Origin: Natronomonas gomsonensis
Lineage (GTDB): Archaea > Halobacteriota > Halobacteria > Halobacteriales > Haloarculaceae
Reading direction: 5' to 3'
DNA: 64,000 nt
Assembly: GCF_024300825.1 (NCBI RefSeq)
Contig: NZ_CP101323.1
Coordinates: 1,674,001-1,738,000 of the forward strand
Part shown: in pieces, positions 1 through 8,599 of the stretch
Numbering within the stretch: the stretch's first letter is position 1
How the letters are laid out: each line of letters begins with the position of its first letter
The notes under the pieces: model-generated
What the model was told of the DNA's origin: nothing
Database searches by the model: none
The model's input: only the letters and a program-made list of their open reading frames with translations
Translations under genes and position numbers: made by a program

Positions 1-1361
1 AGCCGAACGGTCGCAACTGACTTGTTTTGCTGCAGCACTGCCGCCGAGAGATTCGTTTCACGGAGTGGGCGTTCTCCCTCGGCGGGTGGCAGTCGGGGCT
101 CGGTTTCGACGCCGTTGACGATGCCGTGGACAGTGACTGCCTCACGGTCGACACGTCGTGTCCGGACGGCGATTCCATACGTCGTCTCGTAACGTCTCTC
201 GACGATGTCGACGGTGACGTTTTCGTGGAGATCGGCTTTCGGACTACGGCGTGTCTGTCCCCACTGATCCAGAATTGTGGGACCATCGTACTCCGGTTTG
301 GTCTGTGGTCCAAGGCGTGACGGATATGCATGGACGTACACCGGCAGAGCGGTCGAGTCGACACGCTCGGAATCCGTTGCGGTGGCCCGAACGAGGTCGT
401 CCCACTCGGTCTCGCGAGCGGTGAAGAACCGCCAGATGCCGCGGACTCGAACGCGATCATCCTCGGTGAGTCGATACCCCTGCCACGGCGCCGTCTGGTA
501 GACTGAAACGCCCGTCTCACCGTTCGGATATTCGGTGTAGTGGACCGTCGCCTGAAGATCGTACACGTCGACACTGCGGCTATCGGTTACGGTCACCGAG
601 TCGGTGAGGTGCGTCCACGTGATGGATTCGTGAATGCTCCCGTCGTCAAGCCGAGTCCGCGTGATTTTCGTGCGGTTGATGCTCGCGTTGATGTCGGCTT
701 CTATCCGTAATTGTTCGACATCGTCGTCAAGTTGATAGCCGATTTCGGGACGGTGTGTTCCGTCTGTGCGAGCGATTTCTTCATCGTCTGCATAGAGACG
801 GATTTCCGAAATTCTGTGCGTCTCCAGTTCCCACTTCGTCGTCGTGTTTCCAACCGTCTCGTCGGCTGGGAGTGCGACGCGGTAATCGATCGTTCCGAAC
901 ACCTCTCCCTCGGGTGCGACGTAGAACCAGCTATCGCCAGATGCAAGGTACGTTTTCGTCGCCGGCGAGAGGGCAAACAGCGTCGCGTGTGCGTCCTTGA
1001 TGTACGTCGAGTTGGTGCGATTCGCTGTCGGCGGGAATACCGACGTACTGCTATCGCCTGGCTCGTATTGGCTGTGGGCATACCGCGTCCACTGGCCAGC
1101 CGTATCCGGGGGTCGACGGAACGTCATGTCCGTCCCGTTGGCAATTTGATGGACCGTCGTCCGGTTTTCACCGTAAGCGGCTTCGTACGCCGATTCGTTG
1201 ACGTACGTTTCGGCAGACTGCTTGGCCCACAGCGTCGCTTCCTCACTTTCGTTGAGGCCACTATCTGTGGTCTCTGGCCGTGGTGGATCTGCACTTGCGA
1301 CGGTCGTGAAACCGATGACTAACAGCATGGCAAATCCCAGGCTGAGTCCTTGGGAGGCCAT
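1..1361 (-). CDS. Secreted protein of the conjugation module, 3' end outside window
   Basis: The minus frame is open from the ATG at 1361 to the left edge, so the C-terminus is missing. The N-terminus (MASQGLSLGFAMLLVIGF) is a hydrophobic signal segment followed by an acidic, Thr/Ser-rich extracellular-type sequence with several N-x-S/T sites. I do not recognise a domain. Its start lies 3 bases after the stop of the pilin-like gene at 1365, so both are probably one transcriptional unit. Haloarchaeal conjugative elements often carry such secreted proteins beside small two-helix membrane proteins. That role is inferred from position only. Confidence 0.7.
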   Translation of the reverse strand, partial: MASQGLSLGFAMLLVIGFTTVASADPPRPETTDSGLNESEEATLWAKQSAETYVNESAYEAAYGENRTTVHQIANGTDMTFRRPPDTAGQWTRYAHSQYEPGDSSTSVFPPTANRTNSTYIKDAHATLFALSPATKTYLASGDSWFYVAPEGEVFGTIDYRVALPADETVGNTTTKWELETHRISEIRLYADDEEIARTDGTHRPEIGYQLDDDVEQLRIEADINASINRTKITRTRLDDGSIHESITWTHLTDSVTVTDSRSVDVYDLQATVHYTEYPNGETGVSVYQTAPWQGYRLTEDDRVRVRGIWRFFTARETEWDDLVRATATDSERVDSTALPVYVHAYPSRLGPQTKPEYDGPTILDQWGQTRRSPKADLHENVTVDIVERRYETTYGIAVRTRRVDREAVTVHGIVNGVETEPRLPPAEGERPLRETNLSAAVLQQNKSVATVR

Positions 1362-1364
1362 CGG

Positions 1365-1787
1365 TTAGAACGGCGTCAGATCCACACACTGAGCAACTGG
1401 GAGGTCCATGGTTCTGCCGGCCAAAGCGAACAGCGGGCCGAGAAGCACGAGAATGACGGCGGATTTCAGAGCCGTTATTTTGTGCTGTTTGATTCTCGAT
1501 AGCTGGTCCCGACTCAGCGTAAACATCTCCGCGACGGACTCGCCTTGCCAGACGACGAGCAACCCCATCAGTCCGAGGGCTGTCGTTAATTGGAGGAAGC
1601 CTTCGATCATTGAGGCGAGCGTCCCTGAGTCTTCTTGACAAACTGGGTTCGCTGATTCTTGAGCAGCAGCAGGTTGTGCGGCAACGACGCCGACAACCAG
1701 GAAGGTGATCAAGAGGAACTGGAGAAGTCGCACTACTTTACCGCTCTCTTGCGTCGGGATCCAAAAGCATGGATTTGCGTTCATATT
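1365..1787 (-). CDS. Small two-helix membrane protein, VirB2/TrbC pilin-like topology
   Basis: A Lys/Arg-containing start is followed by a signal-like hydrophobic stretch (LLQFLLITFLVVGVVAA), an AAA-Q cleavage-like site, and two further membrane segments around the phrases TTALGLMGLLVVW and AVILVLLGPLFALAG. Signal peptide plus two helices separated by a short basic loop is the layout of VirB2/TrbC pilins of type IV secretion. No sequence identity to them could be tested. An ATG at 1844 in the same frame would add a Cys/Arg-rich lead that looks untranslated. The ATG at 1787 or a GTG just before RLLQF is more likely. It lies immediately upstream of the secreted protein gene. Confidence 0.6.
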   Translation of the reverse strand, partial: NMNANPCFWIPTQESGKVVRLLQFLLITFLVVGVVAAQPAAAQESANPVCQEDSGTLASMIEGFLQLTTALGLMGLLVVWQGESVAEMFTLSRDQLSRIKQHKITALKSAVILVLLGPLFALAGRTMDLPVAQCVDLTPF

Positions 1788-1844
1788 TGGAGGTGGGGCT
1801 TGCTTTCGGCAGCATGCTCGAATCGACATTACCATCGTCGACAA

Positions 1845-1957
1845 CTGCCATCGTATCCAACACTTTAGGGCGTGTAAGAAAGAGGTAAAAACTATGCGAA
1901 TTATCGGGTAAATATTGACCCTGTTAGTTGTTTCTAGTCCTTAAACAGAGTAAATTA
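1845..1957. other. Intergenic, AT-rich promoter-like stretch
   Basis: About 110 bases are AT-rich (around 1895-1945) and lie between two minus-strand units. The position suits the promoter of the pilin-like/secreted unit, but no single box can be assigned with certainty. Confidence 0.3.
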
Positions 1958-2272
1958 CTAGAATGGATCGTTGTAATCGAGGATTCGAATCTCCTCCAGT
2001 GTCCGGATAGCGTGTTCGCTGTCGATGACCGCCTCGAATTGTGCCTCTTGGGCCCCCAGTGTCGGGTGAGCCACCGTCCGGCGGCTACAGTCATGGCAGT
2101 ACAAACGGGCGATTCGCCATTCGGACTCGTCAGTGAACTTGTAAGCATAACCCGTCGGTTCGGCGGCATCAAAGAGATACGCGCCACACGTCGTACACGG
2201 AAGTGCGCTCGGGTGCTCACCGAGAGTAACGCCACTGATTGCGTCGATGAGTTCGCTGTAGGGTGCTGTCAT
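1958..2272 (-). CDS. Small zinc-ribbon protein
   Basis: The 104-residue acidic protein has two Cys pairs, LPCTTCGAYLF near the N-terminus and LYCHDCSRR in the middle, forming a likely four-Cys zinc site. I chose the ATG at 2272 because it overlaps the TGA of the SWIM gene upstream (ATGA), indicating translational coupling. The in-frame ATG at 2293 would extend further into the SWIM gene. The product is probably a nucleic-acid-binding or partner protein of the SWIM protein. The exact function is unknown. Confidence 0.7.
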   Translation of the reverse strand: MTAPYSELIDAISGVTLGEHPSALPCTTCGAYLFDAAEPTGYAYKFTDESEWRIARLYCHDCSRRTVAHPTLGAQEAQFEAVIDSEHAIRTLEEIRILDYNDPF

Positions 2273-2754
2273 TGCTCCACCACCGGACAACAATCGTCGA
2301 GATCGCTCTCACGCATGGCTTCCCGCCCGCAGGCAGTACACCGGAAGTAGGTCATTCCGGTCGGCTCGCCATGTCTGTCGAACTCCGGTAGTGGGCCCTC
2401 TACTCGGGTCGGCGTCTCGCTTTCATCGGGCTGGGTACTGGACGCAGCTGCTCCGCCGTCTGCAACCGGCCGTTCCGGCAGACGGCCGTCCGGAGTTGGG
2501 ACCGTTCGATTCCGGATTTCCATATCGACTCGCCGGAGGTGCTTGCAACGCTCCGTCCCCGATTTCTGTTGGTCCGGACACGTACACTCGTTTCGCGTGA
2601 TATCGACACGGTAGGTGTTCTCGGATTCCGAGTGGACAGTGTAAATGCCACCTGCCTGCCGCAGACTGACTTCCATCGCTTCGTTTCGGGCTCGCTTCGT
2701 CCGTGGGTCAACTGCCGATACATCGCTGTCGCTGTTGGATTCACTCGTCGTCAT
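2269..2754 (-). CDS. SWIM zinc-finger protein
   Basis: The 161-residue protein shows the SWIM pattern C-x-C-x(n)-C-x-H (NECTCPDQQKSGTERCKHL, residues roughly 53-73). A second Cys set near the C-terminus (YFRCTACGREA then DDCC) forms another zinc site. SWIM domains bind DNA or proteins and occur in many haloarchaeal mobile elements. The middle is Pro/Asp/Glu-rich and probably disordered. It is coupled by a 4-base overlap to the zinc-ribbon gene at 1958 and preceded by the hairpin leader at 2785. Confidence 0.85.
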   Translation of the reverse strand: MTTSESNSDSDVSAVDPRTKRARNEAMEVSLRQAGGIYTVHSESENTYRVDITRNECTCPDQQKSGTERCKHLRRVDMEIRNRTVPTPDGRLPERPVADGGAAASSTQPDESETPTRVEGPLPEFDRHGEPTGMTYFRCTACGREAMRESDLDDCCPVVEQ

Positions 2755-2784
2755 TCAATCACGGGTGCAGGTGCTTACTCGCCT

Positions 2785-2803
2785 GCGCCCGCCCGTCGGG
2801 CGC
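2785..2803 (-). promoter_or_regulatory. GACGG-loop hairpin leader upstream of the SWIM gene
   Basis: A perfect 7-bp stem (GCGCCCG/CGGGCGC) with a 5-base loop lies about 30 bases upstream of the SWIM start. On the minus strand it is preceded by a T-rich run. The same structure recurs near 20843, 25241, 27505 and 28366, each upstream of a minus-strand gene. Confidence 0.5.
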
Positions 2804-2884
2804 ACAAGAAAACCCACGATACTGTGTGGCCCGGCTCTGTCGTTAGCCGAAGGGTTAATGAATATGAATACGGTATGAATATGT

Positions 2885-3151
2885 ATGGGTAAGGGAGAAC
2901 GTCGGAAAATCGGCAAACGAGGGCAAGTGACGATCCCTAAAGAGCTCCGAGAACGGTTCGGAATGAAGGGAGGCGACGACGTCGTGATTCACGAAGAGGG
3001 GGGAAAGCTCGTGATCGAACGATCGGTAACCCGTGAGGAGTTGGCTGAGGGGTACCGCCAGCGTGCCCACCGAACCCGCGAACTCGCTGACGAACTGGAG
3101 GGCGTCTCGGCGGAGGCCAATGAACATCTTGGCGATGCTCCAGAGTGGTAG
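2885..3151 (+). CDS. AbrB/MazE-like antitoxin
   Basis: The 88-residue protein starts with a swapped-hairpin AbrB fold: KIGKRGQVTIPKELRERFGM then GDDVVIHEEGGKLVIERS. This is the DNA-binding half typical of antitoxins. The C-terminal helix-rich half would bind the toxin. The toxin gene begins 3 bases after its stop. The start sits in a stretch with two copies of ATGAATATG just upstream (2858-2882), which could be an autoregulatory operator. Confidence 0.88.
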   Translation: MGKGERRKIGKRGQVTIPKELRERFGMKGGDDVVIHEEGGKLVIERSVTREELAEGYRQRAHRTRELADELEGVSAEANEHLGDAPEW

Positions 3152-3154
3152 CAG

Positions 3155-3514
3155 ATGGCTATGTCCGTCCGTCGAGGAGATGTCGTTATTGTTGAACTTG
3201 ATCCGACGCAGGGATCCGAACAACGGGGAACGCGTCCGTGTCTCGTCGTGCAGAACGATGTAGGGAATGCAAACGCACCGACAACGATCGCTGTTCCGTT
3301 CACTACCTCTTTTGACGAGCAGCTCTATCCGTTCGAAGTCCTCGTCCCAGCCGAGGAATGTGCGCTTCGGGAAGACTCAGTCGCGCTCTGTAGCCAGATT
3401 CGAACCCTCTCTATCGAGCACCGCATCAACGAGAACCTCGGTTCGATTCCACAAGAGCGGATGGACGAGGTCGATACCGCACTCGAGTACAGTCTCGGCC
3501 TCACCGAAATTTGA
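3155..3514 (+). CDS. MazF/PemK-family endoribonuclease toxin
   Basis: The 119-residue protein matches the MazF/PemK family: the opening VRRGDVVIVELDPTQGSEQR, then GTRPCLVVQND, then a strand ending VPFTTSF, and the VALCSQIRTLS block. The RGDVV and TRP/CLV motifs line the RNA cleavage site in characterised members. Either the ATG at 3155 or the one at 3161 could be the start. The pair with the AbrB protein is a complete type II toxin-antitoxin module, plausibly for maintenance of the element. Confidence 0.9.
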   Translation: MAMSVRRGDVVIVELDPTQGSEQRGTRPCLVVQNDVGNANAPTTIAVPFTTSFDEQLYPFEVLVPAEECALREDSVALCSQIRTLSIEHRINENLGSIPQERMDEVDTALEYSLGLTEI

Positions 3515-3724
3515 TACGAATTGACAAAAATAGCTTACTGCTCTCTCAGAGAGCCTCGGGAGCAGATACGGTAAGTACACCGAAGAAAGCGATTCAGAGT
3601 AGGCTTGGCGTTCGGCGTGACTAACTCGCGCGCTCAATTCAGCATGACTGCTGAAACCTACCATTAGCTGAGGGCTTCAACCCTAACCAGTAAACGTGAA
3701 CGTTCTTCATCGTTGGTGTAAGAG
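3515..3724. other. Intergenic region after the MazF gene
   Basis: About 210 bases without a convincing gene. The sequence just before 3725 would hold the promoter of the small membrane protein. Confidence 0.3.
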
Positions 3725-3973
3725 ATGAATATTGAGCCGACTAGTTTAGCTCGTTTCGGTGCGTGGGGGCAACTCGGCGTGATCTGCTCGGCTATCCTCT
3801 TCTGGTCGCTTGGAGTCACTGCGGCCTTTGTAGCCAGTCTGGCCGCTTACCTCGTTGTCACGATAACTGGCATTGTCGGAATTTCTCGAACTGAGTCGGG
3901 ACTTGTCGGTGCCGTCATCTATCCGTTCATACTCCCTGGATTCGTCCCACTCTACTACTTCGCAACCCGGTAG
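3725..3973 (+). CDS. Small membrane protein, two to three helices
   Basis: The 82-residue protein is mostly hydrophobic, with helices around GVICSAILFWSLGVTAAFVA, AAYLVVTITGIVGI and GAVIYPFILPGFVPLYYFA. No family is recognised. It is convergent with the polymerase operon and separated from it by about 50 bases. Confidence 0.6.
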   Translation: MNIEPTSLARFGAWGQLGVICSAILFWSLGVTAAFVASLAAYLVVTITGIVGISRTESGLVGAVIYPFILPGFVPLYYFATR

Positions 3974-4023
3974 ATGCCCTACGTAGACTCGGTATTTCGT
4001 AAACCGCTGACTGAGTACCGGAG

Positions 4024-6120
4024 TTACTCGAATTGAACGAGACTTGCATCCGTTCTGTCTGCCAAATACTGCTGGATGTCCCTTTCATCCCAGCCAAGCG
4101 GCGCGAGAATGCTTTCGGCAGCTCGTCGAAGCTGTCTCGCGTAGTACGCCGTATCGTAGGCATCGTGTGTTTCGTGGGCTAACCGAACGCGGTCTATCGA
4201 GTCTGCTTCGTCGTCAACAACGACATACGAAACCGTCTGTCCGGGGTGTCTCGCGATGCCCTGTCTGTTTGCTCGCGTGAGTGCGGCAACCGTCCGTGTC
4301 TTTCGGTCGTACTCTGCCAACGGCTTCGAGATGCGTATCGTCTCAACCAGTCGGTCGGTGTCGACTGCGCCTCGTTTGAGGTCTGTAAGATAGCCCTCAA
4401 GGACATCACAGACGCGCTCTGGGTCGCGGTACTCGTCGAGTGATTCAATCAGCGCTCGCTGGGCGTCCGTCACGTATTCCGGCGTACTCCGTTGCCGGCA
4501 TTCGATACCGCGATACTTGTACTCGCCATCGAGACGCTTTCCGAAATACTTCGTCAACGCCCCCGCCTCGCTGTTTCGCTGTGGGACGAACGCGATCCAG
4601 TCGTATTCCGCTTCGTACTCCAATCGGATGTCGAGGTCGTCGGTAATCCGACTCGATAGTTCCGGAAGTGGCGTCTGGTCCGCCTCCTGCCGAGGCGTCA
4701 CCCACAGGCTGTCGACGATGCCGTGGACGACCCGCCAGCCGTGTTCCTCCAGTGTTATCTTCGCATCAAGTAGTATCTCTCGGGCGAATGCGTTGATTGC
4801 CTCGTGGCACTCGATGCGGCCGAACTTGGCGTTCGAGAAACCCTGATAGCCGAAACAGGAGACGAGAATCCACTTGATGGCACTGGAGCGCCCTTCGAGT
4901 TCACGCCGTCGCTCGGCATCGTCAACGGAGCGGAGCTCGGCCTTGATTTCGTCACGATCCTCAATGAGCGGCTCCAGTACGTCGGGAAGGTAGCCCCGGT
5001 CGTCACAGATACTGTAGCCGATTCCCGGAACGTCTGCGCGGTCAGAATGGCAGTCACAGCAGACAGTTTCGGGGCTCACGTTCCGGGTGACGATGATATT
5101 CGGATACAGGGATGAGAAATCGAGTTCGTGGACATCCTCGTGGAAGCCAACTTCTGGAGAGAAGGTGAACCCCCCACGGTCGGCGTCATGGAGTCGCCGC
5201 ATCGATTTGAAGAACTCGTGACGCCAGGAGTGCCACGGGACGAGGACGTTCCGGTTGCGGGCCTCTCGAATCTGAATCGCTGTCAGAATGCGACCGATAC
5301 TCGACCACGCCAACTCCTGTAGGGGCAGTCCGGAGCGCTCGACGAGGTCAAGACAGCCATCGAGGTTCGTCTGGTTCCACATGAACGTATTCGAGCGGTC
5401 GATGATAGCCCGACCGGGCACGTTGTATCGAGCCGGTGAGTGTCCGGTTTGGCCGTAGCTGTGGTACGTTGACTCGCCGGCGAGTTGGTCGTATCCCGCC
5501 CGTCGACCGAGGTCGAATCGGTCGACACCGTTCCGCTCTGCCAGCGCGTATAGGTCTGGCACGAGGTCGCTCGATTCGAGGACGAGAACGTCCGGGTCGA
5601 TTGTATCGAGGCGTTCGATAACCGTTTCGAGAATCGCTGTTGGCCCGATGACTGTCTCACCGTCGACGGAGAGATGGGTCAGTTCGTTCGCTCCGAGTTG
5701 TTCAGGTGGCGTCTCCAAGTGGACCGTTCGCAGCTCCCTCTCTGGAAGCGGTACGCAGTCGGTCTCCAGACAAAACCGGAACTCACGCGTGAAATCGACG
5801 TTGTACAGCCGATAGGTGCCCGGTGACTCCCACCCAGCAACCGTACCTGCTACATCTGATACTTGTTCGATGCTGTCGATATCGAGTCGGAGCACGGGTT
5901 CGGCATCGTGTCGGAATCCAGTCCGCCACCGCTTGATTGCTGTTGTGTCGATGGCCGGAAACCCGCTGAGATGTCTTTGTGCCCGGCCGAGTAACTCCTC
6001 GCGGTCTGCAGAGACGTAGATGGTCGGCGTGTAGTCGGTGATACGGTCCACAGTCGCCCCGTCGTCGGTCAGCGACCACGCGAGAACATTCCCATCGTGG
6101 TAGTCGAATTTGTACGGCAC
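4024..6120 (-). CDS. Family B DNA polymerase with divergent motif C
   Basis: The 698-residue protein belongs to family B. Motif A is ELDFSSLYPNII (Asp334). Motif B is SAIKWILVSCFGYQGFSNAKFG. Motif C reads HGIVDSLWV, so the usual YGDTDS first Asp is replaced (Ile468) and only Asp470 remains. The thumb signature TKYFGKRLDGEYKYRGIE follows. The N-terminal exonuclease region does not show clean ExoI-III motifs, so proofreading is probably lost. The protein is last in an operon, three bases after the small gene at 6123, downstream of a RecA-fold gene. It likely replicates or repairs the mobile element. Whether it is catalytically active cannot be told from sequence. Confidence 0.9.
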   Translation of the reverse strand: MPYKFDYHDGNVLAWSLTDDGATVDRITDYTPTIYVSADREELLGRAQRHLSGFPAIDTTAIKRWRTGFRHDAEPVLRLDIDSIEQVSDVAGTVAGWESPGTYRLYNVDFTREFRFCLETDCVPLPERELRTVHLETPPEQLGANELTHLSVDGETVIGPTAILETVIERLDTIDPDVLVLESSDLVPDLYALAERNGVDRFDLGRRAGYDQLAGESTYHSYGQTGHSPARYNVPGRAIIDRSNTFMWNQTNLDGCLDLVERSGLPLQELAWSSIGRILTAIQIREARNRNVLVPWHSWRHEFFKSMRRLHDADRGGFTFSPEVGFHEDVHELDFSSLYPNIIVTRNVSPETVCCDCHSDRADVPGIGYSICDDRGYLPDVLEPLIEDRDEIKAELRSVDDAERRRELEGRSSAIKWILVSCFGYQGFSNAKFGRIECHEAINAFAREILLDAKITLEEHGWRVVHGIVDSLWVTPRQEADQTPLPELSSRITDDLDIRLEYEAEYDWIAFVPQRNSEAGALTKYFGKRLDGEYKYRGIECRQRSTPEYVTDAQRALIESLDEYRDPERVCDVLEGYLTDLKRGAVDTDRLVETIRISKPLAEYDRKTRTVAALTRANRQGIARHPGQTVSYVVVDDEADSIDRVRLAHETHDAYDTAYYARQLRRAAESILAPLGWDERDIQQYLADRTDASLVQFE

Positions 6121-6122
6121 GG

Positions 6123-6401
6123 CTATTCAGTTGCTTCCGGTTCTGTTTCCGATTCCAGTTCGCCGACCCGAGCTTCGAGTTGGTGGATGCGTCGCTCCTG
6201 TTCAAGCGCAATCGAGATGAGAATCGGAAACATTGGCTCATCACAGTTCAGGTATCCACCAGCGTCGGCGTGGCTTCGTGCGTGTTCGAACAGTCGATCG
6301 AATGCGGGCTGGTCACGCTGTCTGAGTGCCCGCTGGAACGGCTGCCAACGGTCGCGTATCGCACGGACTGTGTCGCGGTACGTCGGGTTAGTTCGCCCCA
6401 T
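6123..6401 (-). CDS. Small coiled-coil protein between RecA-like and PolB genes
   Basis: The 92-residue protein has an N-terminal helical part (MGRTNPTYRDTVRAIRDRW) and a C-terminal heptad-rich acidic helix (IALEQERRIHQLEARVGELE) that should form a coiled coil. I chose the ATG at 6401, which lies inside the end of the RecA-like gene (14-base overlap). Longer upstream starts would translate the RecA-like gene's shadow. Its constant position between a RecA-fold protein and a polymerase suggests an accessory subunit, but no known family is recognised. Confidence 0.75.
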   Translation of the reverse strand: MGRTNPTYRDTVRAIRDRWQPFQRALRQRDQPAFDRLFEHARSHADAGGYLNCDEPMFPILISIALEQERRIHQLEARVGELESETEPEATE

Positions 6402-7059
6402 GTGCCACCTCCACGATCGCTCCATTGGTCTCCGCCCGCGTCGTGAGGACGTGCTTCCAGAACGCAAGCGTCGTCTGGACATAGCCGTCACCAGTCGGAT
6501 ACACGAGCGTCTCGAAGCCGTCGCCGACGAAGCGAGGCCCGAACTGCGTACTCTCACAGCGAATGACGTCCTCGACGTGTTCTGCGACCGGGGCGCTCAA
6601 TTCGTCTCGCTGTCGGCACGTCAGAACGACAGGGAGGTCGTGGATTCGACACAGCGCACTGAGCTGTTCAACGGTCGCCCGAAGCATTGCCTCGGCGTCG
6701 GGGCCACGAATATCGTCGCTGCGGTACATCGCGTCCACAGCCGGTGCGACGATGATGCTCGTTCCGACGTCGACAAGGTCGGTGACGCGATTGAGGAGTG
6801 CGGCGTGTTGGTAGGCCGTGAAGCCGCGAGCGACATTGATACGTTCGAGGAGGCGGTTACTCGGCGCGATTCGAGCGAGCGTATCCGCCTGGGCGTGGCC
6901 GGCTGCATCAACCCAGTATGCGTCACCCTCGTTGAGTAGCAGGTGGTCAAGGACGAGCGACTGGAGCGGTCCAGTCGTCGCCTCTCCAGTTTCCAGCAGG
7001 TAACACTGGTCACCAAGGGTCGGAAGCGACGGTGTCGCTTGGCTTTCGGCGTATTGCAT
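6388..7059 (-). CDS. RecA/RadA-fold protein with degenerate Walker A
   Basis: The 223-residue protein follows the RadA/RadB core layout: a loop at the P-loop position (ETGEATTGPLQS) lacking the GK[T/S] residues, then NEGDAYWVDAAGHA, RINVARGFTAYQH, a Walker B-like strand SIIVAPAVDAMYR, and LPVVLTCRQRDEL. It therefore resembles a RecA-family ATPase that has lost ATP binding, comparable to RadA paralogues acting as mediators. It is first in an operon with the coiled-coil protein and PolB, so a role in element replication or repair is inferred. Confidence 0.7.
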   Translation of the reverse strand: MQYAESQATPSLPTLGDQCYLLETGEATTGPLQSLVLDHLLLNEGDAYWVDAAGHAQADTLARIAPSNRLLERINVARGFTAYQHAALLNRVTDLVDVGTSIIVAPAVDAMYRSDDIRGPDAEAMLRATVEQLSALCRIHDLPVVLTCRQRDELSAPVAEHVEDVIRCESTQFGPRFVGDGFETLVYPTGDGYVQTTLAFWKHVLTTRAETNGAIVEVAHGAN

Positions 7060-7129
7060 ACGCCAGTATTCGTCGATGTCTGAGATAAGCCGTGGCGGGG
7101 GACTTCCGGAACTTCCGATACGATTGAGT

Positions 7130-7287
7130 TCACTTGGTGATGTAGTCGAGCAATTGCTTCGCTACATCTTCTGTGCGCTCGTCGACGAGAGTGGTCAAAT
7201 ACTGTTCGACATCTGCAGCAGTATTGAGGGTCGCAAGGGACCACGGGAGGACGTAACTCCGTTTCCCGAGTGGCTCGCCATCGTATT
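7130..7287 (-). pseudogene. C-terminal gene fragment cut by the IS
   Basis: In the minus frame the DNA reads about 50 residues beginning QYDGEPLGKRSYVLPWS, passing VEQYLTTLVDERTEDVAKQL and ending in a TGA at 7130. It is acidic and gene-like, but has no start: the open frame runs into the right end of the IS200/IS605 element. It does not look like the missing part of the methyltransferase on the other side of the IS. The family is not recognised. Confidence 0.55.
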
Positions 7288-7360
7288 GACCTCCTCCCGC
7301 ACCTGAAGACGCGGGAATCCCGCCACGGGATTTCAGGCCGAGTGCAACGGCCCTGTGGTT

Positions 7361-8599
7361 TCAAGACGCATACGTTCCAAGCGTCCATTGCTGGGTTTCA
7401 GCATCGGCTTGGCTGTCTTGTGGCGCGGTCAAACGCGCCCCATCCTCAGCCGAGTCATCGTCGTTCTCGTGTTCTCTGGAACGACTCTCTCCGCTGAGGT
7501 AGCGGTCTGCGATATTTATTGCCCCATTCACGTCCGCTTGGTACTCGCCCATCCAGCAATCGTCGTTCCTACACTTGAACGTCGCCTGCTTCGGGCGATA
7601 CCCCACCTCGCCGCACGCATGGCACTCCTTCGACGTGTTACGCGGATTCACCGTCTCGACGGGGATTCCCTTCTCGACGGCCTTGTACAGTATCTGCGCG
7701 TGGAGTTTAGCGAATCCCCACCCGTGGAGACGGCGGTTCATGTACTCGCCGTAGTCCATCGACTCCCGTATGTACGTCAGGTCTTCCAGAACCAGTACGG
7801 GATTCTCGACGGATTCGGCGTACTCCACGACTTCGCGGGTGACACTATGGAACACGTCGTCTATCTGGCTCCACACGTCGCCCCCGAAGGACTCAGCGAT
7901 ACGCTCGCTTCCGCGCGTCTGAAGTCGCCTCTTGGCGGTGAAGTAGGTCTTGCGGAGCCGACGAACGGTCTTGCCCTCGTCGGCCCACACTTCGGGAGCG
8001 GTCGGAGAACCGTGCCTGTCGCGGTGACACACCGTGACGAGCGACGCTTCCCCAATGTCCACTCCGATAGGCGTTCGTTCTTGGTCGGACACCTCAGAAC
8101 CGTCCTTTACGTCGCGGGTTGCGGTGATGTGAAGATACCACGTTCCGTCCCGCTCGAACAGCCGACTCTCACCCATCGTGGCGTCTCCCGCGTTCAACGC
8201 TTCCAACCAGCTCCGCTGTTCGGGGTTCGGCTGTGCTGGTATCCAGAGGTTGTAATCCTCGTGGTGTGGGATTTTGACGTACCACTCGATTGCGTTCTCG
8301 GGCTTGTGGTCGAGCCGTAGTCCCTCGTTGGTGAACCGAACAGGGTGGTCGTCGTGAAGTTCGCCCGCATTGTACGTCGTCGTCAACTGCGGGACGTACT
8401 TTTTGAGGGCGTTCTTCGCGTATCCCGACAGATCGTAGTTGACCACCACGTCGTTCGCTTCGGTCTGGGCGGTGCAACCAGCGTCGAAGGCGTCTTTGAG
8501 GGCGTGCTGGTACGCCTCTCGCGTCTCACGGAGTTTCCTCCGCTTGTGGGCGTTCGGGTTGACCAGTTTCAATTCCAGCGTCTTCGTGAGTTCGGTCAC
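7361..8599 (-). CDS. tnpB: TnpB RNA-guided nuclease of IS200/IS605
   Basis: The 412-residue protein carries an intact RuvC-like site: Asp in IGVDIGEASLVTV, Glu in LVLEDLTYIRES and the last Asp in YQADVNGAINIA. The zinc ribbon between them is CHACGEVGYRPKQATFKC followed by another Cys. A GTG at 8599 overlaps the tnpA stop and begins VTELTKTLELKL, which fits other TnpB starts. TnpB acts with a guide RNA from the element's right end to cut the empty donor site. All catalytic residues are present, so it may be active. Confidence 0.92.
   Translation of the reverse strand: MTELTKTLELKLVNPNAHKRRKLRETREAYQHALKDAFDAGCTAQTEANDVVVNYDLSGYAKNALKKYVPQLTTTYNAGELHDDHPVRFTNEGLRLDHKPENAIEWYVKIPHHEDYNLWIPAQPNPEQRSWLEALNAGDATMGESRLFERDGTWYLHITATRDVKDGSEVSDQERTPIGVDIGEASLVTVCHRDRHGSPTAPEVWADEGKTVRRLRKTYFTAKRRLQTRGSERIAESFGGDVWSQIDDVFHSVTREVVEYAESVENPVLVLEDLTYIRESMDYGEYMNRRLHGWGFAKLHAQILYKAVEKGIPVETVNPRNTSKECHACGEVGYRPKQATFKCRNDDCWMGEYQADVNGAINIADRYLSGESRSREHENDDDSAEDGARLTAPQDSQADAETQQWTLGTYAS

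Noticed and set aside
1984-2010. GATTCGAATCTCC-like tRNA T-arm string
   Set aside because: It lies inside the zinc-ribbon gene and no acceptor or anticodon arm can be built around it.
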